From positions 922,953 through 986,952 of the forward strand of contig NZ_PNXQ01000016.1 of the NCBI RefSeq assembly GCF_005217525.1: a stretch of 64,000 nt of DNA. Reading direction: 5' to 3'. The DNA is from Paenibacillus terrae. Lineage in GTDB: Bacteria; Bacillota; Bacilli; Paenibacillales; Paenibacillaceae. The position numbers and the translations under genes were made by a program. Positions 34,707 to 44,036 of the stretch are shown here, one piece after another; within the stretch, counting starts at the first letter, position 1, and each line of letters opens with the position of its first letter. The notes beneath the pieces are model-generated. The model was given only the letters and a program-made list of their open reading frames with translations, was not told the origin of the DNA and made no database searches.

Positions 34707-35738
34707 TTATTGCAACTTCCCATCAGAAGAATGAAGAGAGAAAGCGTAAAAAGCTCCTTTTTTATTCACTTTACCCACAACAGAGGGCGTCCCCTTTTGT
34801 TTTTTGGAAAATGTATATGCATTTTCCTGGATTTCAACATTATAATCGGATAAATTGATGTTAAATAACAATTGGACCTTGGGCCTGGCTAGCTTTAAAG
34901 CTTCAGAGGCCGTATATTTCGGGCTGGCAAACGATTTTTTGAAATCCGTGTCATCGTTCCAGTCCACCCCAAAGGTGGATACAGTGAGCACTTTGCCTGT
35001 TACTGCGCCAATTTTGACCTCACTCGCCTCGTTTGCATCCTCAAACGCCCAATAAGAAAGCCCCTTGGCCTCGTCCTTGTAACGTGAAGCATGCTGCACC
35101 GTGATACGTTGTCCGCTAATGCGCTTGAAGCTGTTCACCGCACGATTTAGCAACACAGGGTCCACCTGTTTCAGCGGGTAGTCGGCATTAATGGTGATGC
35201 TGTTGCCGCGATCCACATCAACGTACAGCGAGGAAGCCTTTTCCCCGGCCCCCCAGAACACCCAATAATTCGAAGGCTTGTTAGACTGGTAAGGGGATTT
35301 GACCCGCCAGAATGCCTCAAATTGCAGGGGACGCTTGCTGTCAAACGCTTTGGCGCTGTTCAGCACTTTAGTTTTGAGGGGCGTGTCCATCGCCTTTGCC
35401 AAGCTGCTTATTTTATATCGAACGGTTGTGGAATCCACTCTGTTTTTTTCCTTATTATATTCCGTCTGAAACGTAGCTGTTCCATCCTCCAGGTCGCCCT
35501 CGACAATCCAGGTTTTACCCATATCCGTCACATCGTCAAATTGAAACGGCGTCTTCGTACCGATGAGTTCTTGTACTGCCTTTTCCAAACGATTCACGAC
35601 AGTAGGGGTTAGTGAGCCAACCTGCTTATCAGTCGTTTTTTCCGCAGTAGCAGGAACGGCCGCGGCCTGAGCCGGAAGCGCGGCGACTACAAATATAAGA
35701 GCTGAAAACGCTGAAATCCAACGAAATTTCCGCACCAT
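34707..35738 (-). CDS. Secreted protein with YcdB/PepSY-like repeats
   Basis: A 343-residue protein with a Sec signal peptide (basic start MVRKFRW, hydrophobic core, AQAAA cleavage region near residue 27). The mature part has alternating beta/alpha segments such as NRLEKAVQELIG and SEVKIGAVTGKVLTVSTFGV, the latter resembling YcdB/PepSY-type extracytoplasmic domains. No catalytic motif was recognised. The ATG at 35738 follows AAGGAGG; an earlier ATG at 35780 does not. It is flanked by dapF upstream and the homocysteine methyltransferase gene downstream without obvious functional link. Confidence 0.75.
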   Translation of the reverse strand: MVRKFRWISAFSALIFVVAALPAQAAAVPATAEKTTDKQVGSLTPTVVNRLEKAVQELIGTKTPFQFDDVTDMGKTWIVEGDLEDGTATFQTEYNKEKNRVDSTTVRYKISSLAKAMDTPLKTKVLNSAKAFDSKRPLQFEAFWRVKSPYQSNKPSNYWVFWGAGEKASSLYVDVDRGNSITINADYPLKQVDPVLLNRAVNSFKRISGQRITVQHASRYKDEAKGLSYWAFEDANEASEVKIGAVTGKVLTVSTFGVDWNDDTDFKKSFASPKYTASEALKLARPKVQLLFNINLSDYNVEIQENAYTFSKKQKGTPSVVGKVNKKGAFYAFSLHSSDGKLQ

Positions 35739-35852
35739 GAATGGCCTCCTTATCGTTTTCTCATTTTCTATATTATACATGGTTCAGACGTCAAAAAAAG
35801 ACAGAATGTTGCTTCGTGCCACGCATTTTCTTCATTTTATATGAAAAAATGC

Positions 35853-35880
35853 AAAAAAAAGAAGACCGACCAAGGTCTTC
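35853..35880 (-). terminator. dapF terminator
   Basis: GAAGACC-GACCAA-GGTCTTC is followed on the minus strand by eight T residues, about 50 bases past the dapF stop. Confidence 0.88.
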
Positions 35881-35928
35881 TTCACACTTATACCAATCTT
35901 GCTCTATCACATGCTGCATTCGCTTATT

Positions 35929-36762
35929 TCAGGACAAACGACCATCGTACACAATCTCAGCCGGCCCCGTCATATATACATGATTATCATTCTCGTTCCA
36001 TTCGATATCCAGATTTCCGCCCTTCAGGCTGACAATCGCACGGCGGTCGCTGTAGCCGTTCAATACAGACGCCACAAGCGTAGCACAGGCTCCGGTTCCA
36101 CATGCCAACGTAGGCCCGGCTCCCCGTTCCCATACTCTCATGTCAATGTGGTCCCGGCTTCGTATTGTAGCGAACTCGACATTTGTTTTTTTAGGGAACA
36201 GCGGGTGGCATTCCAGCTTAGGCCCCCAGGCTTCCAGATCAAAGCCAGGTGCATCCTCAACATAAATGACACAGTGCGGATTGCCCATGGATACAGCTGT
36301 AAAACGAAAGCCGCTGCCTCCAACTTCGATGGACTGGTTGATGACACTAGCCAGATCCAGCGTTGTTGGAATTTTCAAACCCTCCAGAATCGGTTCTCCC
36401 ATATCCACCTTCACTTGACGTACAAGTCCGCCCGCTACGGTCAATTCAACCTGCTGCACACCTGCACCCAGCGTCTCAATCGTAATCTGCTCACGACTGA
36501 TATGCTTGCGGTCATACACATATTTTGCTGCACAACGAATGGCATTTCCGCATTGCTCGGCCTCCGAGCCGTCTGAATTAATGATGCGCATGCAGAAATC
36601 CGCTTTTTCAGAAGGCAATATATATACCAGACCGTCAGCGCCGACTCCAAAATGTCGGTCACACAGCCGAACAGCCAATTCCGAAGCGTCAGACGGCAAT
36701 TCCTGATGCCCAAACCAAACGATAAAATCATTACCCAATCCGTGCATTTTTGTGAATTCCAT
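35929..36762 (-). CDS. dapF: Diaminopimelate epimerase
   Basis: It converts LL- to meso-diaminopimelate for lysine and peptidoglycan. MEFTKMHGLGNDFIVW opens the protein. The two catalytic cysteines are in EAEQCGNAIRCAAKYV and TLACGTGACATLVA. The 277 residues are complete. The gene has its own terminator and stands alone, downstream of the calcium ATPase. Confidence 0.97.
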   Translation of the reverse strand: MEFTKMHGLGNDFIVWFGHQELPSDASELAVRLCDRHFGVGADGLVYILPSEKADFCMRIINSDGSEAEQCGNAIRCAAKYVYDRKHISREQITIETLGAGVQQVELTVAGGLVRQVKVDMGEPILEGLKIPTTLDLASVINQSIEVGGSGFRFTAVSMGNPHCVIYVEDAPGFDLEAWGPKLECHPLFPKKTNVEFATIRSRDHIDMRVWERGAGPTLACGTGACATLVASVLNGYSDRRAIVSLKGGNLDIEWNENDNHVYMTGPAEIVYDGRLS

Positions 36763-36877
36763 AGCTTCCCCCCGCCGTTGCTGCTAATCTCATGCTCCTT
36801 ATGAAGCTTTGGTTCCATGATAGCATACGGGGCAAAAAGGGAAAAGTGATGAAGTATGTCTGTCCCGTGCCGGAGGC

Positions 36878-39676
36878 TTAAGCCGAAAACTTAGTGCGTC
36901 CCGAAGCAAAGCGGGTATGTCCGTCCCGACGACGGTTGCGTCTGCCACCCCATACGCTTCCCGCCCCCATCAGGAAGGTCGGAATACCGGCAGCGACAAT
37001 GGAAAGCGCCCATTCGCGGAACCCGAGCGGTACCGTTTTGAAAATAGGTTGCAGTACAGGTACATACATAACCACCAGCATCAGTACTACCGAAGACAGC
37101 ACGGCAAGTACGAGATAGCTATTTTGAAATGGATTACGGTGGAAAATAGAACGGGAGCTGCGGCAATCGAACACATGAATGAGCTGTGCCAGCACCAATG
37201 TGGCGAAGGCGACCGACTGTGCCTTGATCAGTTGTCCTGCATCATCAGGCGCAATACGCAGCGTCAGCCAGAACGCCGCAAGCGTACATAAGCCGATCAG
37301 TAGGCCGCGACTAATGATTTTCCAGCCGAGACGACGGGCAAAAATATTTTCCTTAGCGCCGCGTGGTTTGTGCTCCATGAGATCCTTTTCAGGCTGATCC
37401 ACACCCAGAGCCATCGCCGGAAGCCCGTCGGTCACCAGGTTCACCCATAAAATCTGAATCGGAAGCAGCGGCAATGGCAGACCGGCCATCATTGCGAAAA
37501 ACATCGTCAAAATTTCACCGACATTGGAGGCAAGCAGATAACGGATAAATTTACGAATATTTTCGTAAATATTTCGCCCTTCCTCAATAGCTGCTACAAT
37601 CGTCGAGAAATTATCGTCGCTGAGCACGAGCGCAGCCGCTTCCTTGGTCACATCCGTTCCTGTTATACCCATCGCAATACCGATGTCCGATGCCTTGATC
37701 GCTGGCGCGTCATTCACGCCGTCTCCAGTCATGGCTACGACATGCCCGCGTCTTTGAAGCGATTTGACAATCCGCAGCTTATGCTCCGGGGATACCCGCG
37801 CATATACGGAGACCATGTCTACTGCTTTGTCCAGCGCCGCATCATCCATCACAGATAGCTGCTGTCCGGTCAGCACATGCGAGCCGCGCTGAAAAATGCC
37901 TAGCTGCTGCGCAATGGCCTCGGCTGTTGTACCGTGATCGCCCGTAATCATCACGGTGCGGATGCCAGCGCGTCGGCACTTGCCAATAGCTTCGCGGGCC
38001 TCGCGGCGCGGCGGATCAATCATGCCTGTGAGGCCGATGAAGATGAGCTGATTCTCAGCCTCTTCCACCGAGACGACACGCTCATGCGAGCGGATATCCC
38101 GGTAAGCGACACCCAGTACACGCAGCGCCTCCGAGGCCATTCCTTCGTTGGCTGCCAGCACCTTTTGGCGCAGCGTGCCCGTCAGTGGAACGACATTTCC
38201 TTCCCACAAAATGTAGGAGCACTGACCCAACAACACATCCGGTGCGCCTTTGGCAAATATGATATGCCCTCCTTGATGCCGTACAAGTACAGACATCCGT
38301 TTCCGCTCCGAATCAAAAGGAAATTCGCGTTCCCGTGTATATAGCTCATACAGGCCTTGGCGCGTAACCCCGCCCTTGGCGGCTAACGTGACAAGCGCCC
38401 CCTCTGTCGGGTCGCCTTTCAGCTCCCAAACAGCGGACGGCGTCGGCTCCTTGGTTTTCTTTTTCGAGCGTAGCTCATCCATGTCGGCTTGAACAATTTC
38501 CGCGTTATTGCACAGCACACTGGCTTGCAGCAGTCTGCGAAGTGATTGTCCGTTTTTGAGATCCGCAGGAGCATCCCTGTCCATAATATGTCCGTGCGGG
38601 TCATAGCCTTCTCCCGTCACTTCCCAGAAGCGACCATCCACCCATAGCTTGGTGACCGTCATTTTGTTCTGGGTCAGCGTACCGGTTTTGTCAGAGCAAA
38701 TGACAGACGCACATCCGAGCGTTTCAACCGAAGGCAGTTTTCGCACAATCGCCTTGCGTTTGATCATACGCTGCACGCCCAAGGCGAGCGCAATCGTCAC
38801 AATGGCAGGCAAACCTTCCGGTATAGCTGCTACAGCCAAGCTCACCCCGGCCAGGAACATACTCATCGCTGGCTGTCCATGCAGGATACCTGCTACGACA
38901 ACAAGCACCGTTAACGCCAGTGCTACAATGATCAGAATTTTACCCAGTTGCTCCAGTCTGTGCTGCAACGGGGTCTCCTGAGACTCTGTATTTTGGATCA
39001 AGTCTGCGATTTTGCCCATTTCCGTATTCATACCTGTACGAATAACGACCCCCTGAGCTGTTCCTCTGGTCATCATTGTGCCCATAAAGCCGATGTTCTT
39101 TTGATCGCCCAGCGGTACCTCAGCGGCATGAATAGGACGGCAATGCTTGCTCACTGGAACCGATTCGCCAGTCAGGGCGGATTCCTCCACATTGCAGCCA
39201 TTCGTGCTCAGCCATCTTATATCTGCGGGAATACGATCGCCGCTTTCCAATAGCACGATATCACCCGGTACCAGCTCTCTGGCCTGAATCTGAATCCGTT
39301 TGCCTCCCCGCAGTACTTTGGCGGTTGGAGCGGACAGTTGTTTCAAGGCTCGAAGCGAACGTTCCGCTCTAAACTCTTGCACAAAACCAAGAACTCCATT
39401 CAGTACAACAATAGCAATAATAGTAATAGCATCCAGATATTCGCCGAGCAAGCCGGATATCAGTGTGGCTCCCATCAGTACGAGCATCATAAAATCCTTG
39501 AACTGGTTCAGCAGCAGCAGGATCGGCGAAACACGCTTTCCCTCGCTCAGCTCATTCCATCCTGACCTTTCTCTTCTTTCCGTAAGCTGTTCCTCCGAAA
39601 GACCCTGCTTCGGGTCGACTTCCAGGCTTGTTGAAAGCTGTTCATTGCTTAATTGGTGCCAGTGTGCTTGTTCCAT
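36878..39676 (-). CDS. P-type calcium-transporting ATPase (P2A, SERCA-like)
   Basis: It pumps Ca2+ out of the cytoplasm at the cost of ATP. The phosphorylation motif CSDKTGTLTQNKM, the transmembrane PEGLPAIV ion-binding motif, MTGDGVNDAPAIK and the C-terminal six-helix domain (VTDGLPAMALGVD) identify the P2A class, related to B. subtilis YloB. An ATG at 39676 (EQAHWHQLSNEQL) after GGGAGGG gives 932 residues; a TTG at 39796 would add 40 residues without a ribosome site. It is divergent from rqcH, as yloB and yloA are neighbours in B. subtilis. Confidence 0.94.
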   Translation of the reverse strand: MEQAHWHQLSNEQLSTSLEVDPKQGLSEEQLTERRERSGWNELSEGKRVSPILLLLNQFKDFMMLVLMGATLISGLLGEYLDAITIIAIVVLNGVLGFVQEFRAERSLRALKQLSAPTAKVLRGGKRIQIQARELVPGDIVLLESGDRIPADIRWLSTNGCNVEESALTGESVPVSKHCRPIHAAEVPLGDQKNIGFMGTMMTRGTAQGVVIRTGMNTEMGKIADLIQNTESQETPLQHRLEQLGKILIIVALALTVLVVVAGILHGQPAMSMFLAGVSLAVAAIPEGLPAIVTIALALGVQRMIKRKAIVRKLPSVETLGCASVICSDKTGTLTQNKMTVTKLWVDGRFWEVTGEGYDPHGHIMDRDAPADLKNGQSLRRLLQASVLCNNAEIVQADMDELRSKKKTKEPTPSAVWELKGDPTEGALVTLAAKGGVTRQGLYELYTREREFPFDSERKRMSVLVRHQGGHIIFAKGAPDVLLGQCSYILWEGNVVPLTGTLRQKVLAANEGMASEALRVLGVAYRDIRSHERVVSVEEAENQLIFIGLTGMIDPPRREAREAIGKCRRAGIRTVMITGDHGTTAEAIAQQLGIFQRGSHVLTGQQLSVMDDAALDKAVDMVSVYARVSPEHKLRIVKSLQRRGHVVAMTGDGVNDAPAIKASDIGIAMGITGTDVTKEAAALVLSDDNFSTIVAAIEEGRNIYENIRKFIRYLLASNVGEILTMFFAMMAGLPLPLLPIQILWVNLVTDGLPAMALGVDQPEKDLMEHKPRGAKENIFARRLGWKIISRGLLIGLCTLAAFWLTLRIAPDDAGQLIKAQSVAFATLVLAQLIHVFDCRSSRSIFHRNPFQNSYLVLAVLSSVVLMLVVMYVPVLQPIFKTVPLGFREWALSIVAAGIPTFLMGAGSVWGGRRNRRRDGHTRFASGRTKFSA

Positions 39677-39904
39677 TCTCCCCAATTCCCTCCCGGTCAG
39701 ATAGTCCGTTTCCGTCGGTAGTGCGTAGGATGGCTGCCCGTTATTGCGTTTTTGTGCCACGAATGCTGATAAGCTGGACAGACTTTCTAGATTCAATCTA
39801 TTCGGACAGGACCTGAAATATCACAATGCCGCTTAAGTTTTGTCCCAAAGTTATGTATCATAGAAGGAAGGCAAAAATATTTGCTTCAAAGGAGAACAGA
39901 CATT

Positions 39905-41650
39905 ATGGCATTGGACGGAATCGTAACCCGCGCTATCGTACACGAGCTGCAAGGCATACGGGGCGGGCGCATCAATAAAATACATCAGCCGAACGATCAC
40001 GATATCTTACTGAATTTGCGGGCTCAAGGCGGGAGCGTCAAGCTGCTGCTGTCGGTCAACCCGACATTCCCACGTGTACATTTTACAGAACAAAGCTTTC
40101 TCAATCCAACGGAGGCCCCTATGTTCTGTATGCTGCTTCGCAAGCACTGCGAAGGTGGTATCATCGAAAAAATTAGTCAGGTGGGCATGGAGCGTATTAT
40201 TCACATGGATGTGCGTCAGCGTGATGAACTGGGGGATATTTCACTCAAGCGGATTATCATTGAGCTGATGGGCAGACACAGCAACATTATCTTGCTTGAC
40301 CCGGAGACAGGCGTTATGCTGGACGGCATCCATCATGTCACACCGTCCATCAGCAGCTATCGGGTCATCATGCCCGGCTTCCAATACACGGAGCCTCCTG
40401 AACAAAATAAACTGAATCCGCTGGAAACGGAAGTAACGGCTTTTGCATCCTCATATCAGACAGCGATCGAAGCCGAAGAAGCTCCCAAACGCTGGATTGT
40501 GAATACCTTTACTGGACTGAGCCCCCTCATTGCCGAGGAGATGCTGACCCGAGTTTCCAACGAAGCACCCGCTGACGATTATCGTCCGCTGTGGAATACC
40601 TTTAGTCACATCATGGATGACGTGCGGAATCATCGTTTTCAGCCGGTATCCGGTCTGAACGTGCAGGAAAAAGTAATATTTTCAGCCATTCCCCTCACGT
40701 TGATTCAAGGAGAGCTCAAACAATACACTACGATCAGTGAGTGTATGGAGGACTTTTTCGGTGAAAAAGCAGAACGGGATACGGTCAAGCAAAAGGTCAG
40801 CGACCTGCTGCGTTTCCTGCAAAACGAACGGAGCAAAAACGTAAAAAAACTCGACCATCTGCATCAGGATTTAGCTGAGGCGGAGGATGCCGATCAATTT
40901 CGCATTTATGGGGAGCTGCTGTTCGCTTCGCTACATGAAGTGAAGAAGGGCGACAAGGAAGTGACGCTCACCAACTTTTATGATGAAGAACAGCGTCCGA
41001 TGACCATTCCGCTGGACCCGTTGCTGGGCCCATCAGATAATGCGCAACGGTACTTTAAAAAGTACAATAAATATAAAAACAGCCTGGCTGTCATTGATGA
41101 ACAACTGGAGAAGACACACGAAGAAATTCGGTATATGGACAATCTACTACAGCAACTGGCTCATGCCTCCATGAACGATATTGAGGAAATACGTGAAGAA
41201 CTGGTTCAGCAAGGCTATCTCCGGGACAGAGTCAAAAAAGGGAAGAAAAAGAAGAAAACGGACCGTCCAACCTTACACGTATATACGTCATCCGAAGGCA
41301 TCGAGCTGTTGGTCGGCAAAAACAACTTGCAGAACGAATATGTAACGAACCGTCTGGCCGGACCTAATGACACGTGGCTGCATACGAAGGATATTCCTGG
41401 GTCACACGTCGTTATTCGCGCCGAGCAATTCGGAGACACAACGCTCGAGGAAGCAGCTCAGCTCGCTGCCTATTTCAGCCAGGCCAAACAGTCCAGCAGC
41501 GTGCCCGTAGATGCCACCTTGATCCGGCATGTGCGTAAGCCTAGCGGAGCCAAGCCCGGCTTTGTTATATACGATCATCAGCGCACGCTCTTCATCACAC
41601 CCGACGAGGACCTGGTCAAAAAGCTGCCGAATCGCATCAAAAACGGCTGA
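39905..41650 (+). CDS. rqcH: Rqc2 homologue RqcH (NFACT ribosome quality control protein)
   Basis: It binds stalled 50S subunits with peptidyl-tRNA and recruits tRNA-Ala to add alanine tails. The NFACT-N domain (1-~240), helical and coiled-coil parts (~280-440) and the C-terminal NFACT-R domain (HTKDIPGSHVVIR, ARKPSGAKPG-like HVRKPSGAKPGFV) are in the family order. The length is 581 residues from the ATG at 39905, after AAAGGAG. At the position I align with the essential Asp-Arg of B. subtilis RqcH (97-98), this protein has Glu96-Arg97 (GMERI). The basic KKGKKKKK stretch near 450 is usual. Confidence 0.94.
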   Translation: MALDGIVTRAIVHELQGIRGGRINKIHQPNDHDILLNLRAQGGSVKLLLSVNPTFPRVHFTEQSFLNPTEAPMFCMLLRKHCEGGIIEKISQVGMERIIHMDVRQRDELGDISLKRIIIELMGRHSNIILLDPETGVMLDGIHHVTPSISSYRVIMPGFQYTEPPEQNKLNPLETEVTAFASSYQTAIEAEEAPKRWIVNTFTGLSPLIAEEMLTRVSNEAPADDYRPLWNTFSHIMDDVRNHRFQPVSGLNVQEKVIFSAIPLTLIQGELKQYTTISECMEDFFGEKAERDTVKQKVSDLLRFLQNERSKNVKKLDHLHQDLAEAEDADQFRIYGELLFASLHEVKKGDKEVTLTNFYDEEQRPMTIPLDPLLGPSDNAQRYFKKYNKYKNSLAVIDEQLEKTHEEIRYMDNLLQQLAHASMNDIEEIREELVQQGYLRDRVKKGKKKKKTDRPTLHVYTSSEGIELLVGKNNLQNEYVTNRLAGPNDTWLHTKDIPGSHVVIRAEQFGDTTLEEAAQLAAYFSQAKQSSSVPVDATLIRHVRKPSGAKPGFVIYDHQRTLFITPDEDLVKKLPNRIKNG

Positions 41651-41741
41651 GCCGCACCAGCATAATCTTGTAAACAAGTATGCATTCAGGAACACCCGCT
41701 GCGAAGCACACATAGCGGACAAGTCCCTTGAATCCACTTAA

Positions 41742-41797
41742 AGCCCCTTATCTTGTGCAAAGAACACTTCATGAGTGCAGGCACAAAACAAGGGGCT
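41742..41797. repeat. Inverted repeat between rqcH and the PHP gene
   Basis: AGCCCCTT and TTGTGC pair with GCACAA and AAGGGGCT around a symmetric three-base internal loop. It lies between convergent genes and could be a bidirectional terminator, but no long T-run follows either arm. Confidence 0.5.
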
Positions 41798-41894
41798 ATT
41801 TGTGTTCCCTATTGCTGTTTCCTATCGAGATTCTGTGCTTCATTTTCATATATGTGCAATAACGGCTCATCTTTGCGTAAAAGCCCTGTACTCC

Positions 41895-42764
41895 TTACTT
41901 TTGTCCACCAACAGCCCTTCTCAATTCATCCACGACCTGACTGTCCACACTGCGGCTGCCCAAATCACCGTGAAAAATAACGCCTTGGCGGGCACCATGG
42001 AAATCCGAGCCACCTGTCGGGATCAGCCCGTAGTGTGCAGCCATCGCGGCGTATCGACTCTCAGCCTCATCATTATGGTCTGAATGTCGCACCTCCAAGC
42101 CCGCAGGCTTCGCCTTCTCTACAATGGAGCGAACCAGCTCATCATTGCCATACAATCCAGGGTGGGCCACCACAGGTACCCCTCCTGCTTCCCGAATCCA
42201 GCTTATGGCCTCCGCAGGCCCCACTCGGGGCACAGACACATAACCGGGCGATCCCTCTGCCAAATAATGGTCAAACGCATCCCTCATATCCTTCGCATAG
42301 CCTTTTTGTACCAGCGTATCCGCCATATGCGGACGTCCAATGCTTTCATCCGGCGCCAGCGGTCTGCCCAACGTAGCTACCACCTCATCCAGTGTGATTT
42401 CCACACCCAGGCTACGTAGCCGACTCAAAATCAGATCATTGCGGGTATCCCGCGCCTGACGTAGCTTTTCCAACCGTTCCAAAAAAACTTCATTACGGTA
42501 ATCCATAAAATACCCAAGTATATGAATATCCTTACCGCCTGCCCGTGTGCTAATTTCCACACCCGGCACCACTGTAATGCCCAATCGCCGCCCTTCCTCA
42601 AGCGCTTCCTCCAGCCCCGCTACCGTATCGTGATCCGTAATTGCAACCCCTGCCAGTCCTTTTTCCTTGGCCCAACGCACATTGTCCGCTGGTGGCTGCA
42701 TACCATCAGATGCCTGAGTGTGAGTGTGCAAATCGTATCGTCCCAAATTCGTCTGCTCCCCCAT
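41895..42764 (-). CDS. PHP domain metal-dependent phosphoesterase (YciV/RNase AM-like)
   Basis: The polymerase-and-histidinol-phosphatase fold is shown by DLHTHTQASDGMQPP, ITDHDTVAG, VPGVEIST, VVAHPGLYG and GSDFHG, which supply the metal-binding His, Asp and Glu residues. Relatives hydrolyse 3',5'-nucleoside bisphosphates or trim 5' ends of RNA. It is 289 residues. Its ATG overlaps the LysR stop by one base (TAATG), so the two genes are co-translated. pAp is formed during sulfate assimilation, which might link it to a CysL-like regulator; that link is inference. Confidence 0.92.
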   Translation of the reverse strand: MGEQTNLGRYDLHTHTQASDGMQPPADNVRWAKEKGLAGVAITDHDTVAGLEEALEEGRRLGITVVPGVEISTRAGGKDIHILGYFMDYRNEVFLERLEKLRQARDTRNDLILSRLRSLGVEITLDEVVATLGRPLAPDESIGRPHMADTLVQKGYAKDMRDAFDHYLAEGSPGYVSVPRVGPAEAISWIREAGGVPVVAHPGLYGNDELVRSIVEKAKPAGLEVRHSDHNDEAESRYAAMAAHYGLIPTGGSDFHGARQGVIFHGDLGSRSVDSQVVDELRRAVGGQK

Positions 42765-43720
42765 TACACATTCTCCTCCTCTTTCATCTCTGCAAGCTCA
42801 TTCACCGTATCCCCGGACACATCCGTTCCCTGATCATGACGGCGCAAGAATGACAGAAAGGTTACCACCGGAATCGGCAGCAGTGCTGATTTCAGATGGA
42901 TGGCATAAAACTCGCGTTTGAAGGTGATATCGGAAATATTTACGATTTTCAGCAATCCGAGTGCAACCTCATGCTTCACCGAAGAAGGCGATAGCATCGT
43001 AATGCCTAATCCAGCCTCAACCGCCGATTTGACCGCTCCAGTGCTGCCCATCTCCATAACGATGGAAAGCCGGGACGCATCAACACCGCGGCTTCTCAAC
43101 TCGTCCTCTATCACTTGCCTTGTACCTGACCCCTTTTCTCTTGCTACAAAAGGATGCTTAAACACATCCTCCAGAACTACCTTTTTGGCCTTCGCCAGTG
43201 CATGTCCCGAAGGAACAATCAGCTTCAGCTCATCCTGCATCACAGGCTCCACCACGATATCCGGGTGCTGAATCGGTGCTTCAATCAGCCCTAAATTCAA
43301 TTGATGCTTTAAAATATCATCCATAATTTGAGTCGTATTCATTACGTTCATTGCCATGCGTATATGAGGGTACTCCTGACCAAACGGCCCCAACATTCTC
43401 GGTACAATGTACTCGCCGATCGTAAGACTTGCGCCAATATGTAATCTCCCCTCCAGCATGTGAGTAAAAGCAGACATCGCCTCATCAGCTTCACGGATTA
43501 GCTCCATGCTTTTTTTCGCAAAAGGCAGCAGTGTCGCTCCTGCCTCCGACAGCTCGATTTTTTTGGTAGATCGATGCAGTAGCTTCGTACCAAAATAATC
43601 TTCCAAAGACTGAATTTGCATCGTCACGGCAGGTTGCGTCATATGCAGCGCTTGCGCCGCTGCCGAGAAGCTTCCCCGCTCCGCTACCGTGTAAAAAATA
43701 TGCAGCTGATGAAAGTTCAT
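42764..43720 (-). CDS. LysR family transcriptional regulator (CysL/YwfK-like)
   Basis: An N-terminal winged HTH (NFHQLHIFYTVAERGSFSAA, then QPAVTMQIQSLEDYFGTKLL) is followed by a periplasmic-binding-type effector domain (VPSGHALA, GSTGAVKSAVEAGLGITML). The length is 318 residues, with a slightly acidic C-terminal extension. The general resemblance is to the CysL/YwfK branch, but the effector cannot be read from sequence. It is the first gene of a two-gene operon with the PHP phosphoesterase. Confidence 0.88.
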   Translation of the reverse strand: MNFHQLHIFYTVAERGSFSAAAQALHMTQPAVTMQIQSLEDYFGTKLLHRSTKKIELSEAGATLLPFAKKSMELIREADEAMSAFTHMLEGRLHIGASLTIGEYIVPRMLGPFGQEYPHIRMAMNVMNTTQIMDDILKHQLNLGLIEAPIQHPDIVVEPVMQDELKLIVPSGHALAKAKKVVLEDVFKHPFVAREKGSGTRQVIEDELRSRGVDASRLSIVMEMGSTGAVKSAVEAGLGITMLSPSSVKHEVALGLLKIVNISDITFKREFYAIHLKSALLPIPVVTFLSFLRRHDQGTDVSGDTVNELAEMKEEENV

Positions 43721-44036
43721 ACTGACAGCCCTCTCCCCTCTCTGATCTCCTTATTTTAGCATAAGAAAAACATCTGTCGAAGCATTTCCAAGAAAGCAGA
43801 CTGAAATTAGGGGCTTTTATTATAGAATTTATAAATGAGCATTTTGTATAAATCCCAAGAGCGATTTCAAATCAGCGATATATAGATCAAAACGGTCTAG
43901 TTTGTCTATATATTGTACTTTAAAGCGTTGGGAATCGAATGATGCAAAATGCTGAAATAAAAAAAGTATGCAGATTATTCCTGCATACTTCTACTAGATA
44001 AGGTACTTGACGATAATCCCTTCCGCGAATCAACGT
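43721..44036. other. Intergenic region upstream of the LysR gene
   Basis: No gene was seen in this AT-rich stretch. It holds the terminator at 43959 and an imperfect palindrome (ATATATAG at 43878-43885 and CTATATAT at 43916-43923, 30 bases apart), which might be an operator for the regulator. Confidence 0.4.
43959..43990 (-). terminator. Terminator of the gene at 44037
   Basis: A ten-base stem AAGTATGCAG/CTGCATACTT is followed on the minus strand by a T-run, 46 bases past the stop. Confidence 0.85.
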
